Source of the DNA: VXNE01 sp963664635
GTDB taxonomy: Bacteria > Pseudomonadota > Gammaproteobacteria > Pseudomonadales > Azotimanducaceae
NCBI GenBank assembly: GCA_963664635.1
Contig: OY761542.1
Coordinates: 4,402,001-4,466,000 of the forward strand
Reading direction: 5' to 3'
Length of the DNA: 64,000 nucleotides
Shown: positions 26,296 through 38,618 of the stretch, piece after piece
Layout: each line of letters begins with the position of its first letter
Numbering within the stretch: the first letter of the stretch is position 1
Position numbers and translations under genes: made by a program
The notes under the pieces: model-generated
Databases searched by the model: none
Told to the model about the DNA's origin: nothing
What the model saw: only the letters and a program-made list of their open reading frames with translations

Positions 26296-27722
26296 GCGGG
26301 GCCGGATCCATCGCCACCGCCACGAATGGAGTGCCCGGCATGCGCCGGGTAAGCAGTGTGCACTTCGTCGGCATCGGCGGGGCCGGCATGTGCGGCATCG
26401 CGGAGGTGCTGGTCAACCTCGGCTACGAGGTCACCGGTTCCGACATCGCCCGCTCCCCCGCGACGCAACGCCTCGCCGCGCTCGGCGTGGCGGTGGATCT
26501 CGGACACCGCGGAGGACGGGCGGCCGCCGCGGACGTGGTCGTTACGTCGAGCGCCATCGGAGCCGAGAACGCGGAAGTGCGCCTGGCGCACGCGCACCGC
26601 GTGCCCGTCGTGCCGCGCGCGGAGATGCTCGGGGAACTGATGCGCCACCGGCACGGCATCGCGGTCGCCGGGACACACGGCAAGACCACGACCACGAGTC
26701 TCATTACCGCCATCCTGCAACAGGCCGGCCGCGACCCCACCTTCGTCATCGGCGGGCTCCTCTCCAGGGAGGGCCGCGGAGCCGCCCTCGGCGCCAGCCG
26801 CTACCTCGTGGCGGAAGCCGACGAGAGCGATGCCTCCTTCCTGTTCCTGCAGCCCATGGTCGCCGTGGTGACCAACATCGACCGCGACCACATGGCCACG
26901 TATGGGCACGATTTCGAACGGTTGAAGGCCGCCTTCGTGGACTTCGTGCATCGCCTGCCCTTCTACGGGGTTGCGGTGCTGTGTCTGGACGACCCTCACG
27001 TCGAGGCGTCCCTGGGCGAGGTCGCACGTCCCCTGCTCACCTACGGCCTGCATCCCGAGGCCGATTTCCGCGCCGTCGACATCGATGCGAGGGACTCCTG
27101 CTGGGGGTTCACCGCCACCCGGCCCGGTCGCGCCGACCTGTCCGTGCGTCTGCCGCTGCCCGGAATGCACAATGTCCGCAACGCCCTTGCCGCCATCGCC
27201 GTGGCCACGGACGACGGCGTCACGGACGAACACATCGTGGGCGCGCTCGCCCGCTTCTCGGGCGTCGACCGTCGCTTTCAGGTCACCGAGTGCACGGTTG
27301 AAGGCGTGCCGGTCACCCTCGTCGACGATTACGGCCATCATCCGACCGAGGTCCGCGCGGTGATCGAGACGGCGCGCGAAGTCTGGCCCGAGCGCCGGCT
27401 CGCGATGGTCTACCAGCCGCACCGGTACACGCGCACCCGCGACCTGTACGACGACTTCGTCGCGGTGCTGCCCGGGGTCGACCTGCTCGTGATCGTCGAG
27501 GTCTACGCCGCCGGCGAGGAGGTTCTCCCCGGCGCCGATGGACGCTCCCTCTGCCAGGGCATCCGTCAGCTCGGGGCCCTGAATCCCATCTTCGCCGAGT
27601 CACCGGAAGCGGCGTCCGACCTGTTGCCGTCGGTGCTGCGGGAAGGAGATGTCCTGGTCGTGCAGGGCGCCGGCAACGTGAACCAGGTGTCGGCCCGAGT
27701 GCGGGGTGACGCCGGTGCCTAA
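26292..27722 (+). CDS. murC: UDP-MurNAc:L-alanine ligase MurC
   Basis: First amino-acid ligase of the pathway, joining L-alanine to UDP-MurNAc with ATP. HFVGIGGAGMCGIAEVL at the N-terminus, ATP loop AGTHGKTTTT, EADESDASFL, NIDRDHMATY, VDDYGHHPTEV and YQPHRYTRT are all present. 476 residues, normal, so it is not a MurC-Ddl or MurC-MurB fusion. ATGA overlap with ftsW. murB and ddl, normally between murC and ftsQ, are missing. Confidence 0.97.
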   Translation: MSGAGSIATATNGVPGMRRVSSVHFVGIGGAGMCGIAEVLVNLGYEVTGSDIARSPATQRLAALGVAVDLGHRGGRAAAADVVVTSSAIGAENAEVRLAHAHRVPVVPRAEMLGELMRHRHGIAVAGTHGKTTTTSLITAILQQAGRDPTFVIGGLLSREGRGAALGASRYLVAEADESDASFLFLQPMVAVVTNIDRDHMATYGHDFERLKAAFVDFVHRLPFYGVAVLCLDDPHVEASLGEVARPLLTYGLHPEADFRAVDIDARDSCWGFTATRPGRADLSVRLPLPGMHNVRNALAAIAVATDDGVTDEHIVGALARFSGVDRRFQVTECTVEGVPVTLVDDYGHHPTEVRAVIETAREVWPERRLAMVYQPHRYTRTRDLYDDFVAVLPGVDLLVIVEVYAAGEEVLPGADGRSLCQGIRQLGALNPIFAESPEAASDLLPSVLREGDVLVVQGAGNVNQVSARVRGDAGA

Positions 27723-27735
27723 CAGAGCGTCAACC

Positions 27736-28527
27736 ATGCCCCGTCGCGCCCGGAAGGCCCGCCGCCGGTCGGCGCAGCGGTCACGCCGGGCAGCCCGGAC
27801 GGCCCCGTGGAAATCCGCGCTCGTGGCTACGCTGCTCGCGGCGGTGGCCTTCTTCCTGGCAGGGGTGGCCTGGCGCGTGCTCCAGGCCCCCGTCGAGGCG
27901 GTCCGCATCGCGGGCGATCTCACGCGCGTGGAGCACGAGGAAGTCAGGGCGACCGTCGTCGCGGCGCTGCGGTCCGCGGTGACCAGCGTCTCGGACGTCG
28001 CGGCCGCCATCGAGGGTCTCGACTGGACGCGCTATGCCCACGTGCGCCGCGTGTGGCCGAACACCCTGCAGGTGCGGGTCGAACGCGCCGCGCTCACGGC
28101 ACGCTGGGGCGAGGATCGCTATCTCACCACCGGCGGGGAGGTCGTCGCCGCGCCGGAACCCCCACGGGCGCCGTTGCCCAACCTGACCGGCACGCTGTCG
28201 TCGGGGGTCGAAACGATGCGGGTCTACGAGATGCTGAGCCACCGGCTGGCCGGACACGGCATCGGTCTGGCGAGCCTCGAGGAGACCGCGTTGGGCGGCT
28301 GGCGCCTGACCCTCGACAACGGCGCCACGGTCCTCCTCGGCGCCGAGGACCTCGCCGCACGGATGGAACGGGTACTGGTCGTTTACGAGGCCGCGCTGCG
28401 CGACCGCGCGGACCAGGTGCAACGCCTCGACGCGCGCTATGGCAGCGGCGTCGCCGTCCGCTGGCGCCCGGCCGCCGCGCGCCTCGTGGCCGGCGCCGGC
28501 GAGTTGCCCAGCGTGGCGCGGAAGTAA
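27736..28527 (+). CDS. ftsQ: Cell division protein FtsQ
   Basis: Bitopic divisome protein that recruits FtsL/FtsB. A highly basic cytoplasmic tail, one membrane helix (about 28-48, ALVATLLAAVAFFLAGVAW), then the POTRA domain (VEAVRIAGDLTRVEHEEVRATV) and the beta domain (DWTRYAHVRRVWPNTLQVRVERAALTARWG; quoted here only as a region). The ATG at 27736 is preferred, but GTGs at 27715 and 27706 would overlap murC and are also possible. ftsA follows after 5 nt. Confidence 0.9.
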   Translation: MPRRARKARRRSAQRSRRAARTAPWKSALVATLLAAVAFFLAGVAWRVLQAPVEAVRIAGDLTRVEHEEVRATVVAALRSAVTSVSDVAAAIEGLDWTRYAHVRRVWPNTLQVRVERAALTARWGEDRYLTTGGEVVAAPEPPRAPLPNLTGTLSSGVETMRVYEMLSHRLAGHGIGLASLEETALGGWRLTLDNGATVLLGAEDLAARMERVLVVYEAALRDRADQVQRLDARYGSGVAVRWRPAAARLVAGAGELPSVARK

Positions 28528-28532
28528 CCGGC

Positions 28533-29750
<1,218 letters not shown>

Positions 29751-29781
29751 GTCGTGCGACAGCCAAACGGAGGAACGCACC

Positions 29782-30927
29782 ATGTTTGAACTCGTAGACA
29801 GCGCACCCCAGAACGCCGTCATCAAGGTGATCGGCGTCGGCGGCGGCGGCGGCAACGCCGTACAGCACATGCTGAGCCAGCACATCGAAGGCGTCGATTT
29901 CATCGCCGCCAACACCGATGCGCAGGCGCTCAGGCACCTCGACGCCAAGACCACGCTGCAGCTCGGCGCGTCCGTCACCAAGGGCCTCGGCGCGGGCGCC
30001 GACCCCGAGATGGGCCGCCAGGCCGCCCTCGAGGACCGCGACCGGATCGCCGACATCCTGCGGGGGACGGACATGCTGTTCGTCACCGCCGGCATGGGCG
30101 GCGGCACGGGCACCGGCGCCGCCCCCGTCATCGCGGAAGTGGCCCGTGAACTCGCCGTCCTGACCGTGGCGGTGGTCACGCGGCCGTTCACGTTCGAGAA
30201 CCGCATGGAGGTGGCCAACTCCGGCATCGATCAGCTGGCCGAGTTCGTCGACTCGCTCATCGTGTTGCCGAACGAGAAGCTGCTGTCCGTACTCGGCACC
30301 GAAACCACGATGATCGAGGCCTTCAGCGCCGCCAACGACGTGTTGCTCGGCGCCGTGCAGGGCATCTCCGATCTCATCGTCAAGCCGGGCCTGATCAACG
30401 TCGACTTCGCGGACGTGCGCACCGTGATGGCCGAGATGGGCATGGCGATGATGGGGACGGGCCGGGCGAACGGCCCGAGCCGGGCGCGTGACGCCGCGGA
30501 AGCCGCCATCCACAGCCCGTTGCTGGAGGACGTCCATCTCGACGGAGCGCGCGGCGTACTGGTCAACGTCACCGCCGGAACGGACGTGGGCCTCGGCGAG
30601 TTCGCGGAGGTGGGGGACGCCATCAAGACGTTCGCTTCCGACCGCGGCCGCGTAGTCATCGGGACCGTGATCGATCCCGGCGCGGGCGACGAAATCAAGG
30701 TCACGGTGGTGGCGACCGGCCTCGGGGACCCCACGGAGTGCGCGGCGCCGAGCGCGACCGTCGGCCGGGCGGTCGCCGAAGGCGTCAACTACGACGAGTT
30801 CGACCTGCCGCCGGCCATCCGCGAACATCCCGTGACCCAGCGCAGAAAGGAAGCACCGGCGCCGGCCGCCGAACCCGGCGTGGAGTACCTGAACATACCG
30901 GCGTTCATCCGTCGCCAGGCACTGTAG
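29782..30927 (+). CDS. ftsZ: Cell division GTPase FtsZ
   Basis: Tubulin-like GTPase that forms the Z-ring. The tubulin signature GGGTGTG is at residues 106-112, with NTDAQAL and the T7-loop NVDFADVRTVM. A short linker leads to the conserved C-terminal peptide YLNIPAFIRRQ that binds FtsA and ZipA. 381 residues. A purine-rich leader (GGAGGAACGCACC) precedes the ATG. The usual next gene lpxC is absent; a convergent dciA-like gene overlaps the last 23 nt. Confidence 0.98.
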   Translation: MFELVDSAPQNAVIKVIGVGGGGGNAVQHMLSQHIEGVDFIAANTDAQALRHLDAKTTLQLGASVTKGLGAGADPEMGRQAALEDRDRIADILRGTDMLFVTAGMGGGTGTGAAPVIAEVARELAVLTVAVVTRPFTFENRMEVANSGIDQLAEFVDSLIVLPNEKLLSVLGTETTMIEAFSAANDVLLGAVQGISDLIVKPGLINVDFADVRTVMAEMGMAMMGTGRANGPSRARDAAEAAIHSPLLEDVHLDGARGVLVNVTAGTDVGLGEFAEVGDAIKTFASDRGRVVIGTVIDPGAGDEIKVTVVATGLGDPTECAAPSATVGRAVAEGVNYDEFDLPPAIREHPVTQRRKEAPAPAAEPGVEYLNIPAFIRRQAL

Positions 30928-31228
30928 CGGCGGTCCGCACGCGGATCTCTTCGACTTGCGCGAAGTCCGCGAGGAGGCGCAGCCGCGGTAGTATCTCCGG
31001 GACGCCGAAGCGGAGCCGTGTCGCCCACGAGGCGCTCTGCGCGTGCACGACGAGCAGAGCGCCCTTCAGGCTGGCGACCGCGTATCTCGGGGCCTGATCC
31101 TCGGGCAACAGGGCGCGGAACTGATCGGTCAGCGACTGTCGCGTGTCGAGGCGTGCGAGCAGCCGTCCGACCCCCGAGAAGCGGCGTTGGCGATCACGGA
31201 TGATTTCATCTATGTTACGTGTGGGCAT
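30905..31228 (-). CDS. dciA: DUF721 / DciA-like protein
   Basis: Small basic protein (107 residues) of the DUF721 family, which includes DciA, loader of the replicative helicase DnaB in bacteria without DnaC. The typical core is seen: LTDQFRALLPEDQAPRYAVASLKGALLVVHA, then SASWATRLRFGVPEILPRL. ATG at 31228. Genes of this family often lie between the dcw cluster and secA, as here. Converges on ftsZ with a 23 nt overlap. Confidence 0.85.
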   Translation of the reverse strand: MPTRNIDEIIRDRQRRFSGVGRLLARLDTRQSLTDQFRALLPEDQAPRYAVASLKGALLVVHAQSASWATRLRFGVPEILPRLRLLADFAQVEEIRVRTAATVPGDG

Positions 31229-31260
31229 CGGGGGATAGAACCGAACGCGTCCGAAACGCC

Positions 31261-32193
31261 GTGGGCAACAACAGGGTGGACATCTTAGTCCTCGACAACG
31301 GTCGGGGTCGAACGCGCAGCCTGCGTCTGCCGCGGGGGGCGGTGGTGGGCCTGCTCGCCGGTGTCGTGGCCAGCATGGCCGCGAGCGTTTTCCTGTCGTG
31401 GCGCCACTTCGAGGGCCGGATTCTCGACAACGACACGATCGGCGCCTGGAACGCACGTCTCGCCAGCCAGCGCGATGAACTCGACAGCCTCTCCGGCCGC
31501 ACACAGGCCGACGTCCTCACCGTAGGCCAGAAGCTCGCGGGCATGGAGGCGCGCCTGTTGCGCATGGAAGCCCTCGGCCAGCGCGTGTCCGAAATGGCCA
31601 TGCTCACGGAGGGCGAATTCCGCTTCGACACCCCGGCCGCCATCGGTGGTCCCGCGTCGCAGACCGGCGCGGACAGCCTCATCTCCCCGGACTACCTCGA
31701 CAGGCTCGACCGGCTGTCCAGGCAACTGCAGGCCCGGGAACAGGAGATGGGCGTCCTCGAGAGCCTTCTGGCCAACCGCCGCTTCCGCGACGAGGCGGCA
31801 CCCTCCGGCCGCCCGGTGAAGCGGGGCTGGATTTCCTCGCCTTTCGGCAAGCGCGTGGACCCGTTCAGCGGGCGGCCCGCACACCACACGGGCGTCGACT
31901 TTGCCGGCAAGCCGGGCAGCGACGTGATCGCGGTCGCCGGCGGCGTCGTCGCATTCACCGGCGAGCGCGGCGGTTACGGTCTTCTCATCGAGATCCAGCA
32001 TGGCGACGGTCTCGCCACCCGCTACGCGCACCACGAAGAGGCGCTGGTGCGCGCGGGAGACGTGGTCAAGAAGGGCCAGGTCATTGCCAGGATGGGCAAT
32101 ACCGGCCGCTCCACCGGCCATCACGTCCACCTCGAAGTGCTGAAGAACGGTCGCCTCATCAACCCGTCCCGCTACATCGGCCGCTCCGGCTAG
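31261..32193 (+). CDS. M23 family metallopeptidase (LytM domain), membrane-anchored
   Basis: Predicted periplasmic peptidoglycan endopeptidase or activator. An N-terminal membrane helix (about residues 22-42), a coiled-coil/helical region (about 55-170) and a C-terminal LytM domain with zinc motifs HTGVDF (HxxxD) and HHVHLEV (HxH). SSPFGKRVDPFSG precedes the first motif. All four expected metal-site residues are present, so it may be active. The GTG at 31261 avoids overlap with the divergent dciA-like gene; an earlier GTG at 31219 would overlap it. This gene before secA is common in gammaproteobacteria. Confidence 0.9.
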   Translation: MGNNRVDILVLDNGRGRTRSLRLPRGAVVGLLAGVVASMAASVFLSWRHFEGRILDNDTIGAWNARLASQRDELDSLSGRTQADVLTVGQKLAGMEARLLRMEALGQRVSEMAMLTEGEFRFDTPAAIGGPASQTGADSLISPDYLDRLDRLSRQLQAREQEMGVLESLLANRRFRDEAAPSGRPVKRGWISSPFGKRVDPFSGRPAHHTGVDFAGKPGSDVIAVAGGVVAFTGERGGYGLLIEIQHGDGLATRYAHHEEALVRAGDVVKKGQVIARMGNTGRSTGHHVHLEVLKNGRLINPSRYIGRSG

Positions 32194-32235
32194 GAAACCT
32201 CTGATCAAGCCCATCCCTGGGCTTGATCAGGTCGC
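32192..32235 (+). repeat. Dispersed palindromic repeat, family 1, copy B
   Basis: Best-preserved hairpin of the family: CTGATCAAGCCCA and TGGGCTTGATCAG around a 4-nt loop TCCC, preceded by GGAAACCT and followed by GTCG. It begins within the stop codon of the M23 peptidase gene, 133 nt before secA. No T-run follows, so it is not a classic terminator. Confidence 0.85.
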
Positions 32236-32367
32236 CGGAGCCAAGTCGGCTCGCCGCCGGGTTGTCCGACATGGCGGACAATCGCGTGCGAGTCCGCCCA
32301 CCGGCGTTCCGTTCTAAGGCGCAAGCCCCTAGAATCCACCTGTGCTTGGTTTTCCCCGGTGGACGGC

Positions 32368-35106
<2,739 letters not shown>

Positions 35107-35128
35107 GCGGCCTGGAAGCGCGACCCTG

Positions 35129-36325
35129 ATGGCCGTCAACCTGCCCGAGACGGGCACACTCGCCGCCGTGCCCGGAATCCGGGTGGGCAGCGCCGCCGCC
35201 GGCATCCGGTACACCGGCCGTGACGACCTCGCGCTGTTCGATCTCGCACCGGGCACGACGGTCGGAGGCATCTTCACCCGCAGCGCCTTCCGGGCGCCGC
35301 CGGTTGCCGTCGCCGCGGCCCGCCTCGGGCCCGCCCGGGGGCTCCTCGTCAACAGCGGCAACGCCAACGCCGCGACCGGAGATGTCGGCCTGCGGCACGC
35401 GAGGGAGAGCTGCGCCCTGGCCGCGGCCGCCCTCGGTTGCCGGCCGGAGGAAGTGTTGCCGTTTTCCACGGGGGTCATCGGCGAGTTCCTGCCGATGGAG
35501 CGGGTGGCCGCCGGCATCCGCGAGGCGGCCGCCGCATTGGCCCCGCAAGGCTGGGAGAGAGCGGCCCGCGCCATCATGACGACGGACACGGCTCCGAAAG
35601 GGGTGTCCGGTACGTTCGACCTTGACGGCCGCACGGTGACGGCGACCGCCATCGTCAAGGGGTCCGGCATGATCCGACCCGACATGGCGACGCTGCTGGC
35701 CTTCCTCGGGACCGACGCGGCGCTCTCCGCGGCGGCGGTCCAATCCATGGCGCACGACCTCGGAGCGCGCAGCTTCAACCGGCTCACCATCGACGGAGAC
35801 ACGTCCACCAACGACGCCTTCGTGGTCGCCGCCACCGGCAGTTCAGGCGTGGGCGACCCCCACTACGACGCGCTGCTCGCCGCCTTCACGCCCCTGGTGG
35901 TCGAACTTGCCGAGCGCACGGTGCGGGACGGCGAAGGGGCGACGAAGTTCGTGACGATCGTCGTCGAGGGCGGCGGGTCCAGCGACGAGTGTCTGCGGGT
36001 GGCGTACGCGGTAGCCGAGTCCCCGCTGGTCAAGACGGCGCTGTTCGCCGGCGATCCCAACTGGGGACGTTTCTGCATGGCCATCGGCAAGGCCGGCGTC
36101 CCGGAACTCGACCCGGGCCGCGTCTCCCTCGACCTCGACGGCGTCCGTGTCGCGGAGCACGGCCTCGTCGCTCCCTCGTATACGGAGGACGCCGGCGCGG
36201 CCGTCATGCGACGCGACGAGTTCACCGTCCGCATCGATCTCGGCCGGGGCGACTGCCGCGAGACGGTCTGGACGTCCGACCTGTCCTACGACTACGTCCG
36301 CATCAACGCGGAGTACCGCACCTGA
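35129..36325 (+). CDS. argJ: Glutamate N-acetyltransferase / amino-acid N-acetyltransferase ArgJ
   Basis: Arginine-synthesis enzyme that moves the acetyl group from N-acetylornithine to glutamate. It is made as a precursor that cuts itself into alpha and beta chains before a threonine; here the site is Ala187/Thr188 in KGSGMIRPDMATLLAFL. FVNSGNANA-type text appears as LLVNSGNANAATG. 398 residues. The end is 10 nt from the convergent yacG. ArgJ beside secA is common in related bacteria. Whether it also uses acetyl-CoA cannot be told. Confidence 0.96.
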   Translation: MAVNLPETGTLAAVPGIRVGSAAAGIRYTGRDDLALFDLAPGTTVGGIFTRSAFRAPPVAVAAARLGPARGLLVNSGNANAATGDVGLRHARESCALAAAALGCRPEEVLPFSTGVIGEFLPMERVAAGIREAAAALAPQGWERAARAIMTTDTAPKGVSGTFDLDGRTVTATAIVKGSGMIRPDMATLLAFLGTDAALSAAAVQSMAHDLGARSFNRLTIDGDTSTNDAFVVAATGSSGVGDPHYDALLAAFTPLVVELAERTVRDGEGATKFVTIVVEGGGSSDECLRVAYAVAESPLVKTALFAGDPNWGRFCMAIGKAGVPELDPGRVSLDLDGVRVAEHGLVAPSYTEDAGAAVMRRDEFTVRIDLGRGDCRETVWTSDLSYDYVRINAEYRT

Positions 36326-36335
36326 TCGCGCGACC

Positions 36336-36533
36336 TCACTCCTCGTCGAAGTCGTCCGACAGCAGGTCGTCGAAAGCCGCGTCGCCGGGAATCCGGTGGC
36401 CCTCGTCCGCCCACCCGCCGAGATCGATCAGCCGGCAGCGTTCGGAACAGAACGGCCGGTACCGGTTGCCGGCCGACCACCGCACCGGCTTGCGGCAGGT
36501 CGGGCAGGGCAGCACGCGGACCGGCTCAGCCAT
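36336..36533 (-). CDS. yacG: DNA gyrase inhibitor YacG, zinc-binding
   Basis: Protein of 65 residues with one zinc site of type C4: CPTC near residue 10 and CSERC near residue 29. YacG of E. coli binds the GyrB C-terminal region and inhibits gyrase. The RPFCSERCRLIDLGGWADE stretch is diagnostic. ATG at 36533 overlaps the pilD end by 8 nt. In many relatives coaE stands between pilD and yacG; here it is missing. Confidence 0.95.
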   Translation of the reverse strand: MAEPVRVLPCPTCRKPVRWSAGNRYRPFCSERCRLIDLGGWADEGHRIPGDAAFDDLLSDDFDEE

Positions 36534-37392
36534 GGGGGAACGGCGTGCCGGGCCAGTCGAGCAGCATGACTTCTTCCCGGAACACCAGGCCGACCCAAGC
36601 GCCGGCGGCGAGGAACGGGCCAAAGGGCATCGGGTCCTGGCGGCGCATCGTCTTCGCGAGGATCGCGCCGGCCGCCCAGACCAATCCCAGCGTCGACGCG
36701 ACCAGGACCACCGCGGGGAGCGCTTGCCAGCCGAGCCACGCGCCGATGGCCGCGAGCAGCTTGAAGTCCCCATGTCCCATGCCTTCGCGGCCGGTGGCCC
36801 ACTTGAAGGCCCAGTAGAGCACCCAGAGCACGGAGTATCCCAGGACCGCACCCACGATGGCATCCACCGGCGTCAAGTGGCCGAAGAGCCCCGCGGCGAC
36901 GAGCCCGCCCCACAGCAGCGGCAGGGTGATCTGGTCCGGCAGCAGGTGGGTGTCGAAGTCGATGCACGCGAGGACGAGCAGGCTCCACGTGAAGAACAGC
37001 CATCCGACCGTGACCCACTGCAATCCCCAGGCGTGCAGGACGACGAGGCCAAGCGCCGCGCTCAGCATCTCGACGGCCGGGTACCGGAATGCGATGCGTC
37101 CGCCACAGTTGCGGCAGCGCCCGCGCAGCACCAGCCAGCTCGCCACGGGAACGTTCTGCCAGGCGGCGATCGGGTGTTCGCAGGCGGGGCACCGCGAGCC
37201 CGGCCGCAGCAGGTTGAACGCCGGCCGCGGCGGCACGGCGATGTGCAACAGTGCGCGCGCCTCGTCGCCCCACTGCCGTTCGAGCATCCCGGGCAGCCGA
37301 TGAATGACCACGTTGAGGAAGCTCCCGACGACGAGGAACACCGCCGCCGCCGGAATCGCCACGCTCCAGCCGTCGGGCAGTCCAGCTTCCAC
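36526..37392 (-). CDS. pilD: Type IV prepilin peptidase / N-methyltransferase PilD
   Basis: Membrane aspartyl protease that cuts prepilin leaders and methylates the new N-terminus. The start region FLNVVIHRLPGMLE, the zinc-type cysteine pairs CPAC and CRNC of the methyltransferase loop, catalytic Asp regions DFDTHLLPDQ and GMGHGDFKLLA are all present. GTG at 37392 is 4 nt after the pilC stop and gives 288 residues. Last pilus gene of the pilB-pilC-pilD operon; acts on the pilins encoded at 40.5-41.3 kb. Confidence 0.95.
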   Translation of the reverse strand: MEAGLPDGWSVAIPAAAVFLVVGSFLNVVIHRLPGMLERQWGDEARALLHIAVPPRPAFNLLRPGSRCPACEHPIAAWQNVPVASWLVLRGRCRNCGGRIAFRYPAVEMLSAALGLVVLHAWGLQWVTVGWLFFTWSLLVLACIDFDTHLLPDQITLPLLWGGLVAAGLFGHLTPVDAIVGAVLGYSVLWVLYWAFKWATGREGMGHGDFKLLAAIGAWLGWQALPAVVLVASTLGLVWAAGAILAKTMRRQDPMPFGPFLAAGAWVGLVFREEVMLLDWPGTPFPHG

Positions 37393-37396
37393 CCCC

Positions 37397-38608
37397 TCAA
37401 TGCCCCCCGACGACGGCGCCGAGCTGGAAGATCGGCAGGTACATGGCGACGATGAGCGCACCGACCAGTACGCCGAGGACCGCCATGATCGCCGGCTCGA
37501 CCATCGATGCGATCGTGTCCACCGCATCGTCGACCCGTTGCTCGTACCAGGCGGCGGCCCGCGCCAGCATGTCGTCCAGCGTACCCGACTCCTCGCCGGC
37601 GGCCACCATGCCCACCAGGTCGTCCGGGAACACGCCGGCGGCGCGCATCGACACGTGGAGCTGCCGGCCGGTGGCGACCTCGTCGCGCACGCGCGCCACG
37701 GCCGTCTCGAATACCCGGTTGCCCGCCGCTCCCGCCACCGAGTCCAGCGCATCGACGAGGGGTACGCCGGCGGCGAAAGTCGTCGATAGCGTGCGAGCGT
37801 AGCGCGCCACGAGGGACCTGCGCACGAGGCCGCCGACGACGGGGAGCCGGAGCGACAGGCGATCCATCGCCGCGCCAATGACCCGCGAGCGGCGCCGCAT
37901 CCTCCCGAGCGCCAGGACGATACCCAGCCCCGTACCGAGCATCGTCAGCCACCAGTCGCGCGCGAACTCGGACAACCCGATCACCAGTAACGTGGACGCG
38001 GGCAGTTCGGCGCCGAACCCGGCGAAGATCTGCTCGAACTGCGGCACCACCTTGACGAGCAGGATACCGGATACGGCAGCCGCCACGCACAGCACCGCCG
38101 CCGGGTAGGTCAGCGCCTTCTTCACCTTCCGCCTGAGGCCCTCCGCCTGCTCCCGGTAGGTCGCCAGGCGATCCAGCATCGCCGGCAGCGTGCCCGACTT
38201 CTCCCCCGCTTCCACCAGACGGCAGAAGAGGTCGTCGAAGCACTCGGGATGGCGGCCGAGGGCCGCGGCCACGGAGTCGCCCGCCGATATGTCCGCCTGG
38301 ATCGCGTGCACGAGCCCGGCCAGGGCCGCCCGGTCCGTCCCGTCCGCGACGATCCCGAACGCCTGCAGCACCGGCACGCCGGCGCGGGTCAACGCCGCGA
38401 GCTGCCGGGCCAGCACGGCAATGTCGCCGGGCCGGACGCGACCGCGCCGCCGCCGCCCCCCCTGTCGCCGCACACTGGCGGCCCTGATGCCGCGGCCGGC
38501 CAGTTCGCGGCGAACGCGGGCGGCGGACGGCGCGGCCATCTCCCCGGCCATCGGGTGGCCGTACCGGTCCCGGCCACGCCAGGAGAAGAGATCCGTGCGC
38601 GCGGCCAC
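37397..38608 (-). CDS. pilC: Type IV pilus inner-membrane platform protein PilC
   Basis: Polytopic platform protein of the pilus machine with two T2SSF domains (about residues 65-190 and 270-390). Signatures are ARQLAALTRAGVPVLQAF, the KKALTYPAAVL segment before the first membrane helix, and ARTLSTTFAAGVPLVDALD with VGMVAAGEESGTLDDML in the second repeat. 403 residues with GTG start at 38608. Lies 10 nt after pilB and 4 nt before pilD. Confidence 0.95.
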   Translation of the reverse strand: MAARTDLFSWRGRDRYGHPMAGEMAAPSAARVRRELAGRGIRAASVRRQGGRRRRGRVRPGDIAVLARQLAALTRAGVPVLQAFGIVADGTDRAALAGLVHAIQADISAGDSVAAALGRHPECFDDLFCRLVEAGEKSGTLPAMLDRLATYREQAEGLRRKVKKALTYPAAVLCVAAAVSGILLVKVVPQFEQIFAGFGAELPASTLLVIGLSEFARDWWLTMLGTGLGIVLALGRMRRRSRVIGAAMDRLSLRLPVVGGLVRRSLVARYARTLSTTFAAGVPLVDALDSVAGAAGNRVFETAVARVRDEVATGRQLHVSMRAAGVFPDDLVGMVAAGEESGTLDDMLARAAAWYEQRVDDAVDTIASMVEPAIMAVLGVLVGALIVAMYLPIFQLGAVVGGH

Positions 38609-38618
38609 GCCGTTCGGC

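Noticed and set aside
32192..32235. Repeat copy B as an intrinsic terminator
   Set aside because: The hairpin is strong but no T-run follows, and the same element occurs at other loci in either orientation.
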